Below are positions 43,426-51,567 of a stretch of 64,000 bases of DNA, in pieces. The position numbers and the translations under genes were made by a program. The DNA comes from JAJFVC01 sp039698075 (GTDB taxonomy: Bacteria; Planctomycetota; Planctomycetia; Pirellulales; Thermoguttaceae), in the NCBI GenBank assembly GCA_039698075.1, contig JBDKTJ010000014.1:1-64000 (forward strand), given 5' to 3'. A model generated the notes under the pieces. It searched no databases, was not told the DNA's origin, and was given only the letters and a program-made list of their open reading frames with translations. Each line of letters starts with the position of its first letter. The first letter of the stretch is position 1.

Positions 43426-43869
43426 ATGTCTTTTCGCCGCCGCACGACCGAACGAAACGCCACGTCCAACGGATTCACGTTGGTCGAGTTGGTCGTCGTG
43501 TTGACGATCGTGGCGATCATGACGGTGATGAGCGCGCCCAGCTATTATCGCGCGGTCAAGCAGTCGCGGGCCGACATCGCCGCCGCCAATCTCCGCACGA
43601 TTTGGGCCGCCCAACGACTCTACTGGCTCGAAAACCACGAATACACCGGCGCGATCTCGACGTTGCAGTCGTTGGGATTGGTCGACAAGCAATTGCCGAC
43701 CAGCGCCGACACGCTCGAAGAAAACCGCTCCGGCGGATTTTTCTATCAGGCCGCCACGACGTCCGGCAGCTTCACGGCCACCGCCACGAACACGCAAGAC
43801 GGCGTGACGATCACCATCGACCAGAACGGACAAATCAGCCCCACGGGCGTCACGCTCGGATTTCAATGA
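43426..43869 (+). CDS. Pilin/pseudopilin
   Basis: 147 residues with prepilin site SNG|FTLVELVVVLTIVAIMTV and Glu at +5, then a stem helix and a small globular domain (YYRAVKQSRADIAAANLRTI, then WAAQRLYWLENHEY). It is similar in length to the major pilin but the two sequences are not close. Its stop overlaps the next start (ATGA). Confidence 0.9.
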   Translation: MSFRRRTTERNATSNGFTLVELVVVLTIVAIMTVMSAPSYYRAVKQSRADIAAANLRTIWAAQRLYWLENHEYTGAISTLQSLGLVDKQLPTSADTLEENRSGGFFYQAATTSGSFTATATNTQDGVTITIDQNGQISPTGVTLGFQ

Positions 43870-44813
43870 ACGGCGATACACCGACCCGACCAACGATCCG
43901 ACGTCGGCCGCCGCCCCGGTCAAGGCTGCGACGCGGCTACACGATGCTGGAACTATGCGTCGCCATGATGGTGTTCAGCATCGCCATCTCGGGGCTGTTC
44001 CCGATGGTGACCGTGCTGTCGCGTCACTTGCAACCGCTTCGCACGTGCGACGCCCAGCCGAAGTCCACGGCGGTGTCGTGGTCGCCCGCCCGCGATTTCG
44101 AGGCCGTTCGCTACACTTGGGCAATGACGGCCTACGACGACCCTTGGATGCGCAAGTTGGGCGCCGGCGCGCGGGTCACCTCTTCGGCGATCGCGTCCGT
44201 CTCGCCGACGCCGCTTCAACCGTCCGTGCGTGCACAGGACGACGACAACGGATCGGTTGACATCGACGGCGACGGTTTGGAGGATTACGCAGGCGACGCG
44301 TGGACGTACAACAACGCGGCGCCGCTGGCCGTTGGCGGAGATCAGCACCGCGGCGCCGCCCTGCCCGCCGGTTCCTCGTCCGCCGGCATCGCGGTGTGGA
44401 ACATCTCGATCGCCACGTCCGGATGGTACGCGATCCAAGCCACGTGGACCGCCGCCGCCGATCAGGCGACGGATGTGCAATTCACGGTTTATCGAAACAG
44501 CATTGCCATGGCCGACCCGGTCGCACTGAATCAACAAGCCGCGCCGATCGGGGTCGCCGACGCCGACGGACATCGTTGGGCCACGCTCGCCAGCGGATCG
44601 CTCGCGGCCGGCGACGTCGTTCAGGTGCGGCTCGGCGATGTGCGCGCCGCATCGACCGAGACGGGCAAATACGTCGTCGCCGACGCCGTGCGTCTCGTTC
44701 AAAACACCGTAAAAGTCAAATCGCTCGAACGATCGCCCGCCGCGGTCAATAAGAATAGCAACAACGCGGACATGACCGTCAAAACTTCCGTGACGATCAA
44801 CCTGAACCCATGA
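43866..44813 (+). CDS. Large pseudopilin-like protein
   Basis: 315 residues. A long basic leader ends RRG|YTMLELCVAMMVFSIAISG, a variant prepilin site with Tyr at +1 and Glu at +5. After the stem comes a 240-residue globular part rich in Asp/Ala (DDDNGSVDIDGDGLEDYAGD, a possible calcium-binding loop) with a beta-sandwich-like segment (SGWYAIQATWTAAADQATDV). It may cap the fibre, as large minor pseudopilins do. It overlaps both neighbours by 4 bases. Confidence 0.8.
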   Translation: MNGDTPTRPTIRRRPPPRSRLRRGYTMLELCVAMMVFSIAISGLFPMVTVLSRHLQPLRTCDAQPKSTAVSWSPARDFEAVRYTWAMTAYDDPWMRKLGAGARVTSSAIASVSPTPLQPSVRAQDDDNGSVDIDGDGLEDYAGDAWTYNNAAPLAVGGDQHRGAALPAGSSSAGIAVWNISIATSGWYAIQATWTAAADQATDVQFTVYRNSIAMADPVALNQQAAPIGVADADGHRWATLASGSLAAGDVVQVRLGDVRAASTETGKYVVADAVRLVQNTVKVKSLERSPAAVNKNSNNADMTVKTSVTINLNP

Positions 44814-45466
44814 AACCGTTCGACCGACGCCGCCGAAACGCTTTCGCCGCCCGGTGCATGCCGAGTGTGCGACGGTCCGCACACGGCTTCACGCTGATCG
44901 AAGTCTCGATGGCATGTTCGCTGACTGTCATCATGGCCGTAATGCTTTCCACCACATGGCGGCTGTTGATGCCCGCCACGGCGTCGCTGATCGCGCGGGG
45001 ACAGCTCTTTCAGGAGATGGACGTCGCGGTGGCGTCGCTCAGCCGCGACCTCGGAGGCAGCCTGTCCGACTATCAGGACGCCGACCATCTGCCCGGCCAA
45101 AAGAGACAAGGACTGCTGCTGGCCGCCGCGTCGACCACCGATTCGGCCGGCGACCATCTGCGGCTTTGCTACGATGGAGGCGACTCGCCCGACGGCGTAG
45201 CCACGTGGATCGCCCCGACCAACGACGTGGTGGTCGACTACTATGTCGACGCCAACACTCGGACGCTGCGACGATTGAAGACGGCGAGTTCCAGCGTCAC
45301 GTCGTTCACCGTGGCGAAAAACGTCGATAGTCTGACGGTCGCCAACTACGACTCCGACTATCTCCAAGTCGATTTGACCTTTTCCTGCGACGTGAAAGCC
45401 GTCCATCAACTCAACCGACGCACGCTGACCCGCCAATGCACCCTTTTGGTCAAGAAAACGCCATGA
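44810..45466 (+). CDS. Minor pseudopilin (GspJ-like)
   Basis: 218 residues with a 26-residue leader, prepilin site AHG|FTLIEVSMACSLTVIMAV and Glu at +5, then LFQEMDVAVASLSRDLGGSL, a layout seen in GspJ-type pseudopilins. Start and stop both overlap neighbours (ATGA). Confidence 0.85.
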   Translation: MKPFDRRRRNAFAARCMPSVRRSAHGFTLIEVSMACSLTVIMAVMLSTTWRLLMPATASLIARGQLFQEMDVAVASLSRDLGGSLSDYQDADHLPGQKRQGLLLAAASTTDSAGDHLRLCYDGGDSPDGVATWIAPTNDVVVDYYVDANTRTLRRLKTASSSVTSFTVAKNVDSLTVANYDSDYLQVDLTFSCDVKAVHQLNRRTLTRQCTLLVKKTP

Positions 45467-45903
45467 CCGGCCCCCTGCCAAACCGACGCGGCTACGCCTT
45501 GATGTTGACGATGATTTTTGTCGTCTTCTTCGGCGCGGTGCTGGGCATCGCGTGGCGGCAGATCGCCTCGGCTCTGCGCGTCGAGCAATTCGGCGAGATG
45601 CGCCGGCAATGCGACCGCGGCACGCTGCAAGCGGCGGCCGCCGCCATGAAGGTTTTGGAGAGTCGACTGCGTTGGGACTCCGCCGCCGGCGCCGTCAAGT
45701 TGGCCGACTCCGACAGCGCCGCGTTCGCCTACAAAAAAAGCGTCCTCGACGACCAAGGCAACGTCCGTTGGTATTCGATCACGATGTCGCGGACCGCCAC
45801 CAGCGGAACCGTCAGCGGCAACGTGACGACCGATTGGACGATCAACGTCACCAGCGAATCGACGGAGCCCGCATATTCGGAGTTACCCAACCCATCCCCT
45901 TGA
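45463..45903 (+). CDS. Minor pilin-like protein (PilX/GspK-type position)
   Basis: 146 residues. The N-terminus RRGYALMLTMIFVVFFGAVL resembles a PilX/GspK stem but lacks the Glu at +5, as is normal for GspK. A short globular part ends with alternating Thr/Ser/Val strands. It is the last of four overlapping pilin-like genes, which implies they are made in fixed ratio. Confidence 0.75.
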   Translation: MTGPLPNRRGYALMLTMIFVVFFGAVLGIAWRQIASALRVEQFGEMRRQCDRGTLQAAAAAMKVLESRLRWDSAAGAVKLADSDSAAFAYKKSVLDDQGNVRWYSITMSRTATSGTVSGNVTTDWTINVTSESTEPAYSELPNPSP

Positions 45904-45918
45904 ACCGGTCGATCTGCC

Positions 45919-46422
45919 ATGAGCCACGCCGCAAAAATATCGTCCGCAACCGCGTCCGCCGCACCTTGTGGAATCGAGCGCCGACGCGAGGACCGACGGC
46001 GGCGTCCGACCAGCCCTTGGGCGGCGTTTTGGCCGTTTGGCCACCGGATGCAAAACCGACGCGCCAACGACCACCGACGCCCCTATTTCGTCGATCGTTT
46101 CTCGTCGGCAATGTTCGTGGTCGTCGTGATGCTTTTGCTGGCCACGCTGCTGGACGGCTTTTTGACGCTGCGACTGCTCGAAGCGGGCGCCGACGAGGTC
46201 AATCCGGTGATGGACTATTTGCTCGATTACGGCGCACTGCCGTTTTTGGCGGGCAAATATCTGCTGACGGTCGTCGGATTGCCGCTCCTGTTGATCTTCA
46301 AGAACCACACGTTGTTCGGCACGCCGCTCCGCGTGGCGCATTTGATTCCCGTGGTCGTCGGACTTTATATCGTCCTGCTCGGATACCAACTCGTGCTGAT
46401 GCACGACAACGCCCTGCTCTGA
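45919..46422 (+). CDS. DUF5658-family membrane protein
   Basis: 167 residues: an Arg-rich N-terminal ~60 residues, then three membrane helices (about residues 65-85, 108-127 and 142-162) with the family pattern LLDGFLTLRLLEAGADEVNP before the second helix. No function is known. It is in the same direction as the pilin genes, 15 bases downstream, and could be the last gene of that operon. Confidence 0.75.
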   Translation: MSHAAKISSATASAAPCGIERRREDRRRRPTSPWAAFWPFGHRMQNRRANDHRRPYFVDRFSSAMFVVVVMLLLATLLDGFLTLRLLEAGADEVNPVMDYLLDYGALPFLAGKYLLTVVGLPLLLIFKNHTLFGTPLRVAHLIPVVVGLYIVLLGYQLVLMHDNALL

Positions 46423-46447
46423 GCGGCGGCCGATCCGCGGCGTCGCG

Positions 46448-46687
46448 TCAGTTTCGCGGGGCGTCGGGGTTCATCACGACGGCCACCTGGATCGTGCCCG
46501 ATTTCAGGACGGTTTTGATCGCGGCCACCTCGCCTTTGATTTCTTTCAACTCGTCCAGGACGTTGGCCTCCTGGGCTTTGCCGTTGTCGTCGTCGGCCGC
46601 CGCACGGATTTTTTCATGCGATCCGATCGCAACGCCAAACACCACGCCCGCCGCCAGCAACATCGCCCAACCAAAACGACGACTCAT
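46448..46687 (-). CDS. Small single-helix membrane or secreted protein
   Basis: 79 residues with an N-terminal hydrophobic helix (FGWAMLLAAGVVFGVAIG), then a coiled-coil segment (VLDELKEIKGEVAAIKTVLK) and a short beta tail. GGAG lies 9 bases before the ATG. The layout fits a small periplasmic coiled-coil protein held by an uncleaved or cleaved signal. Family not recognised. It lies downstream of tsaB on the same strand. Confidence 0.6.
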   Translation of the reverse strand: MSRRFGWAMLLAAGVVFGVAIGSHEKIRAAADDDNGKAQEANVLDELKEIKGEVAAIKTVLKSGTIQVAVVMNPDAPRN

Positions 46688-46712
46688 CGCAAGTTCTCCT
46701 TTTCTTGTTGAG

Positions 46713-46728
46713 GGACAGGTCAGCAACC
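46713..46728. repeat. 16-bp repeat GGACAGGTCAGCAACC over the tsaB stop codon
   Basis: Identical to 5921-5936. Here the adjoining bases complete a hairpin (GACAGG..CCTGTC) followed on the plus strand by TTTTT, which resembles a terminator for plus-strand transcripts. In minus orientation it encodes the KTGC-stop end of TsaB. Confidence 0.65.
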
Positions 46729-47406
46729 TGTCTTTTTGTCCCATTTTTCTTCCGCCGCGCTTCGACGACTGTAATGCGGTCCAAGCCGCCACAGATCGTC
46801 GCGACGCCCTTGGGCAAAATCGTAAGCGGCCCGACGAGCCACCTCCGACGCGCGCGGCGTCCAACAGTGCGTCGCCAACGCCCGAACGTGCGACGGCAGC
46901 CGATCGATCCATCGAGCCAAGCCGGGGCCCGACACCACCTGGCCCGGCGTAAGTTGCGACAACCACGACGGGCCGTCCAGCAATCGCTCGGGCTCCTGGG
47001 GTTCAAACCAGCCGTCCGAGCGTCGCGCAAACCGCCGAGCCACCAGTTCGCCCCGCTGCGCGTCCTGGACCACCGAGACTTCGGAGACGTCGTCGGGCGA
47101 GGCCCCGGCGATCACGGCCAGCGTGTCGACGCCCAACAGCGCGCCGCCGGTCGCGTAGGCGAACAACTTGGCGCTGGCGATGCCGATCCGCAGCCCGGTG
47201 AACGAGCCGGGCCCTTGAGAGACGGCCGTCAGTTGCACCTCGTCCGGTCGCCAACCGACCCGGCCCAACAAATCGCGCATCGCGGGCGCCAACGACTGGG
47301 CGCTTCGCTGGGTGTGACTTAACTCCATTTCCAGCAACACGTTACCGTCGATTGCGGCGGCCACGCTGCCGATTTTTTCCGTGGTTTCCAACGCAAGAAT
47401 CTTCAT
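46720..47406 (-). CDS. tsaB: tRNA t6A-modification protein TsaB
   Basis: 228 residues of an ASKHA-fold protein (ILALETTEKIGSVAA; SQGPGSFTGLRIGIASAKLF). It forms the t6A37-synthesising complex with TsaD and TsaE, neither of which is in the window. The length is normal. Its last residues are encoded by a repeat element. It is divergent from the phosphoesterase gene across a 201-base gap. Confidence 0.95.
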   Translation of the reverse strand: MKILALETTEKIGSVAAAIDGNVLLEMELSHTQRSAQSLAPAMRDLLGRVGWRPDEVQLTAVSQGPGSFTGLRIGIASAKLFAYATGGALLGVDTLAVIAGASPDDVSEVSVVQDAQRGELVARRFARRSDGWFEPQEPERLLDGPSWLSQLTPGQVVSGPGLARWIDRLPSHVRALATHCWTPRASEVARRAAYDFAQGRRDDLWRLGPHYSRRSAAEEKWDKKTGC

Positions 47407-47495
47407 GAGACACCAGCACCCAAACGCAAAGCATGTACGTCGGCCCCTCTCTCAAGATGGCGGATTTCTCGAAACCATACAATAGGTATCTCGAC

Positions 47496-47524
47496 TTGAC
47501 CGCCGCAAAATGCGACAATACACT
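47496..47524 (+). promoter_or_regulatory. Sigma70-type promoter of the phosphoesterase gene
   Basis: TTGACC (47496-47501), 17-bp spacer, TACACT (47519-47524). The leader to the GTG at 47608 is about 75 bases. Confidence 0.7.
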
Positions 47525-47607
47525 GGTGGTTCACCATTCGGGTACTCCCTCCCACAGTCCATCCAGCGTCGTTCGGGGGCAGGACCGGCGACCGAAAGTT
47601 CATCAGC

Positions 47608-48357
47608 GTGAAACGAGCTCTCATCAGCGATATCCACAGCAACATCGAAAGCCTCGAAGCGGTGCTGGCCGACATTCGAGACCAAGGCGTTTCCGAAATC
47701 TTTTGCCTCGGCGACCTGGTCGGATACGGCCCCAACCCGCGCGAAGTGATCGACGAGGCGATGAAGTGCCGCCGCTGTTTGTTGGGCAACCACGACCAAG
47801 GCGCGCTGTTCGATCCGGAAGGTTTCAATTCGGGGGCCGAACGGGCGATCTTTTGGACGCGCAACCAACTGGAAAACGGACCCGGCACGCCCGCCGAGCG
47901 TCAGCGCCGTTGGGATTTTCTCGGCGAGCTGCCGCGAAACCACACCGACGGCAACATGCTGTTCGTTCACGGCTCCGCCCGAAACCCGTTGAATGAGTAC
48001 GTATTTCCCGAGGACATCTACAACAAGCGGAAACTGGAGAAGATTTTCGCCCTGGTTCCGCAGTTCGCTTTTCAGGGGCACACGCACGTGCCGGGCGTGT
48101 TCACCGAAACCTTCAATTTCCTCAGTCCCGACGAAATCAACAACGAGTATCGCCTGGGCCGCGAAAAGGCGATGATCAACATCGGCTCGGTCGGCCAGCC
48201 GCGCGACGGCGACCCCCGGGCGTGCTATGTGATTTTGGAGGACGAGGTGGTGCGATTCCGCCGCGTGCCGTATCCGTTGGATCGGACCATCGCCAAGATT
48301 TACGACGTGCCCGAGTTGGACAATTACCTCGGCGACCGGCTCCGCGACGGACGATAG
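47608..48357 (+). CDS. Metallophosphoesterase (calcineurin-like)
   Basis: 249 residues with the two-metal motifs in order: SDIHSN, CLGDLVGYGP, GNHD, VHGS and GHTHVPG. The GDLVGYGPNP form belongs to the YfcE/diadenosine-tetraphosphatase-like group of phosphodiesterases; the substrate is unknown. The start is GTG. It is not obviously in an operon with yidC, 161 bases downstream. Confidence 0.9.
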   Translation: MKRALISDIHSNIESLEAVLADIRDQGVSEIFCLGDLVGYGPNPREVIDEAMKCRRCLLGNHDQGALFDPEGFNSGAERAIFWTRNQLENGPGTPAERQRRWDFLGELPRNHTDGNMLFVHGSARNPLNEYVFPEDIYNKRKLEKIFALVPQFAFQGHTHVPGVFTETFNFLSPDEINNEYRLGREKAMINIGSVGQPRDGDPRACYVILEDEVVRFRRVPYPLDRTIAKIYDVPELDNYLGDRLRDGR

Positions 48358-48399
48358 GCTCTGTTTTTTTCAATCCGACTTTTTACCGAGAGATCAACT

Positions 48400-48500
48400 A
48401 ACCGCGGATGAATGCAGTTTGACGCCGATTCGTGGGGCGAGCGTGTTGCGACGAAGTTCGCCACTCCGAGTGTCGCGTTTCTCTGCGTCGGTCCGCGGTT
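48400..48500. repeat. Inverted-repeat element upstream of yidC
   Basis: Ends AACCGCGGA-N5-GCAG (48400-48417) and CTGC-N5-TCCGCGGTT (48483-48500) are exact reverse complements outside the 5-base spacers. The unit is about 101 bp and noncoding. Similar CCGCGGATGAA..GCAG words are common in genomes of this phylum. It ends 18 bases before the yidC ATG. Confidence 0.55.
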
Positions 48501-48518
48501 TTTTTGTAGGTCACGATC

Positions 48519-51134
48519 ATGGAACGACGTTTTGTCCTTTTTCTCGTTCTTTCCTTCGTCATTCTGGCCGCTTCGTACAGTCTGACGCCGCGTCCCAAGG
48601 CGACGCCGCCGAAACCGACCCCAACCGCTAAATCGACGGCGCCCGAGTCGAAAAAAACGGCGCCCGAGTCAAAGAAGACGGCGGCTAAGGAGGATCCCAA
48701 ACCGTCGAAGAAGCCGAACCACGACGCCAAGGACGCCCCAAAGGCCGCGGCCGCCGTGCATGCCGAACCGGAATCGCCCGAGCGTTGGATCTCGCTCGGC
48801 TCGGCCGATCCCAAGGCCCCCTATCGCATGTTGGTCACGTTGACCAACCGAGGAGCCGCCGTCACGCGCATCGAGTTGAACAGTCCGCATTCGAGCTACT
48901 GCGACATCGACGACCGCAGCGGATATTTGGGCCACGTGGCGATCGACTCGGACGTAACCGGCGGCTGTCTGGTTCAAGTGGTCGGGCCCGGCACGCCCGC
49001 CGCCGAGGCCGGTCTGAAGCCCGGCGACGTGATTACGGCCGTCAATCAGTACCCGATCACCGATCGAAAATCGCTCGAAACCGTGTTGGCCGAAAAGACT
49101 CGGCCCAAGCGAACGGTGACGCTTTCGATTCGTCGCGACGGCGAGAAGAAAACACTGAAGCCAACGTTGCGTCGCCGCCCGCTGGAAGTGGTCAAGCCCG
49201 AGAACGACGATCCGCTGTCCATGTTGTTGACGCTCGATCGCGTCGACGATTTGAAGCTGTCGACCCAATGGGCCCGCGACGTCGCCGTGTATCGGCTGTC
49301 CGACGAATTGAAACTCAGTCACCAAGACTTGGCCGATTTGGACCTGGCCGACGTGCGGCTTTCACCGGACGGCGGAAAAGTTCGGCTGCGGGACGAAGAC
49401 CCGAGCGTCCGGCAATGGGTGTCGCTGTCGGAATCCGCTTGTCGGGCGATGGGCGACTGGCAAACGCAGCGCGGCGACAAGCCCGGCCCGTTGTTCCTGA
49501 CGCTGCCGTGCGGCGATTCGGGCGCTCGGCTCACGGCCGCCGACGTCCGCCGCATCATCGTCCGCGTGCGAACCGAGGAGCAGGAGTCCGGGCAGACGGG
49601 CGCATTCGCCGAGTTGGACGGCGTAAACTTGCGTCGGGGAATGTGGAAGCTCGTCGAGAACGACGCCGATCATGCCGTGTTTCGTCGGACGTTGCCGCAG
49701 TTCGGGTTGGAATTCACGAAAATCTACCGGTTGGTCCGCGTGCCCGAGGCATCGCACCAGAATGATGATTTTCCGGCGTATCACTTGGAGTTCGACGTCG
49801 AGATTCGCAACATCAGCGGCGAGGCCCGAACGGTGGCCTATCGGCTCGACGGTCCGACGGGCCTTCCGACCGAAGGATACTGGTACGCCACGCGCGTGAC
49901 GCGCACCGGCGGTTCCGGGCTCCGCGACTTCATCATTTCGCTGGGCAACAAAACGCCCGTCATGGTCGGCGCCATGACGATCGCCGGCGACAAGCCCGAA
50001 TCGCCTCGGCCCGACAAGTCGCTCACGTACGTCGGCGTCGACGCCCAGTATTTTTCGGCCGTTTTGATGCCGGAGCGCAAGAATCCGGCCGACGTCTGGT
50101 TCGACGAGTTGATGCCGATCCGCGTCGGCAAGGTCGACAAGAAGCATCCGAACCTGACCGACGTCTCGTGCCGGTTGGTCGGCGCGGCCACTCCGCTGCG
50201 GCCCGACGGAAAGCTGGTGAACCATTTCAAGTTGTTCGCCGGTCCCAAGAAGCCCGCGCTGCTGGAAAACACCGAGTATCAGCTTGGCGATCTCATTTAT
50301 TACGGATGGCCGATTTTCGCGGTGGTGGCGGTGCCGCTGACCTACGTGTTGCACGGTTTCTTTTTCGTCGTGCGAAACTACGGGCTGGCGATCATTCTGC
50401 TGACCGTGTTCGTGCGCGGCTGCATGTTCCCATTGAGCCGAAAACAGGTGATGGGGATGCAGAAGATGCAGCAGTTGCAGCCGGAGATCAAGAAAATCCA
50501 GGAGAAACACAAGAACAACCCCGAGGCCCGGACCAAGGCCCAGCAAGAGTTGTTCCGCAAGCACAACTACAATCCGCTGACCGGCTGCCTGCCGATTTTC
50601 ATTCAAATGCCGGTGTTCATGGGGCTGTATCGCGCGCTGATGGTGGCGATCGAGCTGCGCGACGCGCCGTTGGTTTCGCATGGGCTGCGATGGTGCTCGA
50701 ACCTGGCCGCCCCCGACATGCTGTTCCGTTGGCAGGCGTTCATGCCGAGCTTCATCGTCGACGGGCCGGGGCTGTTTTGGCTCGGCCCCTATTTCAATCT
50801 GCTTCCGATTCTGACGATCGTGCTGTTCATCTGGCAACAGAAGATGTTCATGCCGCCCGCCGCCGACGAACAGGCAGCGATGCAGCAGAAGATGATGCAG
50901 TACATGATGATTTTCATGGGCCTGATGTTCTTCAAGGTGGCCAGCGGTCTGTGCATCTACTTTGTGGCTTCGAGTTTGTGGAGCGTGGCCGAGCGACAGT
51001 TCCTGCCCAAGGCGTTGCCGCCGGCCGGCCAAGCCGAGACCCGAGCGCAGGCCAAGGCCCGCGAGCGTCAAGCGGCCGACGCCGCCAAACCAAAGAAGGA
51101 CCGTCCGTCGAAAATGGGATGGTGGAAAAAGTAA
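48519..51134 (+). CDS. yidC: Membrane insertase YidC with PDZ and recombinase-like insertions
   Basis: 871 residues, much longer than typical YidC. After the first helix (5-20) and a Lys/Pro linker, the periplasmic domain contains a PDZ domain (about 140-222: VVGPGTPAAEAGLKPGDVI). Residues about 250-353 follow, with the outline of a tyrosine-recombinase catalytic half (LADLDLADVRLSPDGGKVRL; WVSLSESACRAMGDWQTQRG; GPLFLTLP; RLTAADVRRIIVRV). The normal beta-supersandwich resumes at about 368. The insertase core follows, with five helices (TVFVRGCMFPLSRKQVMGM, TGCLPIFIQMPVFMGLYRAL). A basic C-terminal tail, KKDRPSKMGWWKK, could bind ribosomes. It inserts membrane proteins with or without SecYEG. 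Confidence 0.95.
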   Translation: MERRFVLFLVLSFVILAASYSLTPRPKATPPKPTPTAKSTAPESKKTAPESKKTAAKEDPKPSKKPNHDAKDAPKAAAAVHAEPESPERWISLGSADPKAPYRMLVTLTNRGAAVTRIELNSPHSSYCDIDDRSGYLGHVAIDSDVTGGCLVQVVGPGTPAAEAGLKPGDVITAVNQYPITDRKSLETVLAEKTRPKRTVTLSIRRDGEKKTLKPTLRRRPLEVVKPENDDPLSMLLTLDRVDDLKLSTQWARDVAVYRLSDELKLSHQDLADLDLADVRLSPDGGKVRLRDEDPSVRQWVSLSESACRAMGDWQTQRGDKPGPLFLTLPCGDSGARLTAADVRRIIVRVRTEEQESGQTGAFAELDGVNLRRGMWKLVENDADHAVFRRTLPQFGLEFTKIYRLVRVPEASHQNDDFPAYHLEFDVEIRNISGEARTVAYRLDGPTGLPTEGYWYATRVTRTGGSGLRDFIISLGNKTPVMVGAMTIAGDKPESPRPDKSLTYVGVDAQYFSAVLMPERKNPADVWFDELMPIRVGKVDKKHPNLTDVSCRLVGAATPLRPDGKLVNHFKLFAGPKKPALLENTEYQLGDLIYYGWPIFAVVAVPLTYVLHGFFFVVRNYGLAIILLTVFVRGCMFPLSRKQVMGMQKMQQLQPEIKKIQEKHKNNPEARTKAQQELFRKHNYNPLTGCLPIFIQMPVFMGLYRALMVAIELRDAPLVSHGLRWCSNLAAPDMLFRWQAFMPSFIVDGPGLFWLGPYFNLLPILTIVLFIWQQKMFMPPAADEQAAMQQKMMQYMMIFMGLMFFKVASGLCIYFVASSLWSVAERQFLPKALPPAGQAETRAQAKARERQAADAAKPKKDRPSKMGWWKK

Positions 51135-51153
51135 CGGCGTTTTGACGTCCGCA

Positions 51154-51567
51154 TCAAACGCGCATCACATCCAACTGCGACCGAATCGCCTCCAAGGGCA
51201 CCAGCCGGCCGTGATTGCAGCCGCGGCATCGTTCGGCCGCGTCTTGCCAGGCCTCGGGCGACGCCAGATTCGACGTCCAAAACGGCCACGTCCGACACTG
51301 GCGAGGCCGCGCGGCGTACACTTGGCACATGCGTTTTTCGCCGTCGAGAAACACGCAATCGCCATTGCTCCATTCGATCAGGCTTTTTCGGATCCCGACC
51401 TTGCGGACGTAACGCCGCTCGAACTCGGGCACGTCGACGCCGACCGCCGCGGCCATCGCCTCGATCTCCGACTTGTTGACCCAAACATAGCCCGGCGCCC
51501 CGGTGCAGCAATCGCCGCAGCCGGCGCACGAAAACTTCAGCCCGTCACGAAACCACGGATCGCTCAC
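51154..51567 (-). CDS. YkgJ-family cysteine-cluster protein
   Basis: 137 residues with CAGCGDCCTG near the N-terminus, CVF..MCQVYAARPRQCRTWPFW in the middle and CRGCNHG near the end. This is the zinc/iron-chelating cysteine pattern of the YkgJ/UPF0153 family. No biochemical role is established. The GTG start overlaps the stop of the FAD/Fe-S dehydrogenase (GTGA), so the two are coupled and may work together. Confidence 0.88.
   Translation of the reverse strand: MSDPWFRDGLKFSCAGCGDCCTGAPGYVWVNKSEIEAMAAAVGVDVPEFERRYVRKVGIRKSLIEWSNGDCVFLDGEKRMCQVYAARPRQCRTWPFWTSNLASPEAWQDAAERCRGCNHGRLVPLEAIRSQLDVMRV

Noticed and set aside
46713..46736. Hairpin plus T-run as a terminator of the secretion operon
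   Set aside because: A minus-strand gene lies between it and the last plus-strand gene, and the stem is explained by a dispersed repeat. Kept only as a repeat.
46808..46832. Match to the CAAAATCGTAAGCGG repeat inside tsaB
   Set aside because: It encodes ordinary TsaB sequence (AAYDFAQ), so a chance match is likely. Only the two intergenic copies are reported.
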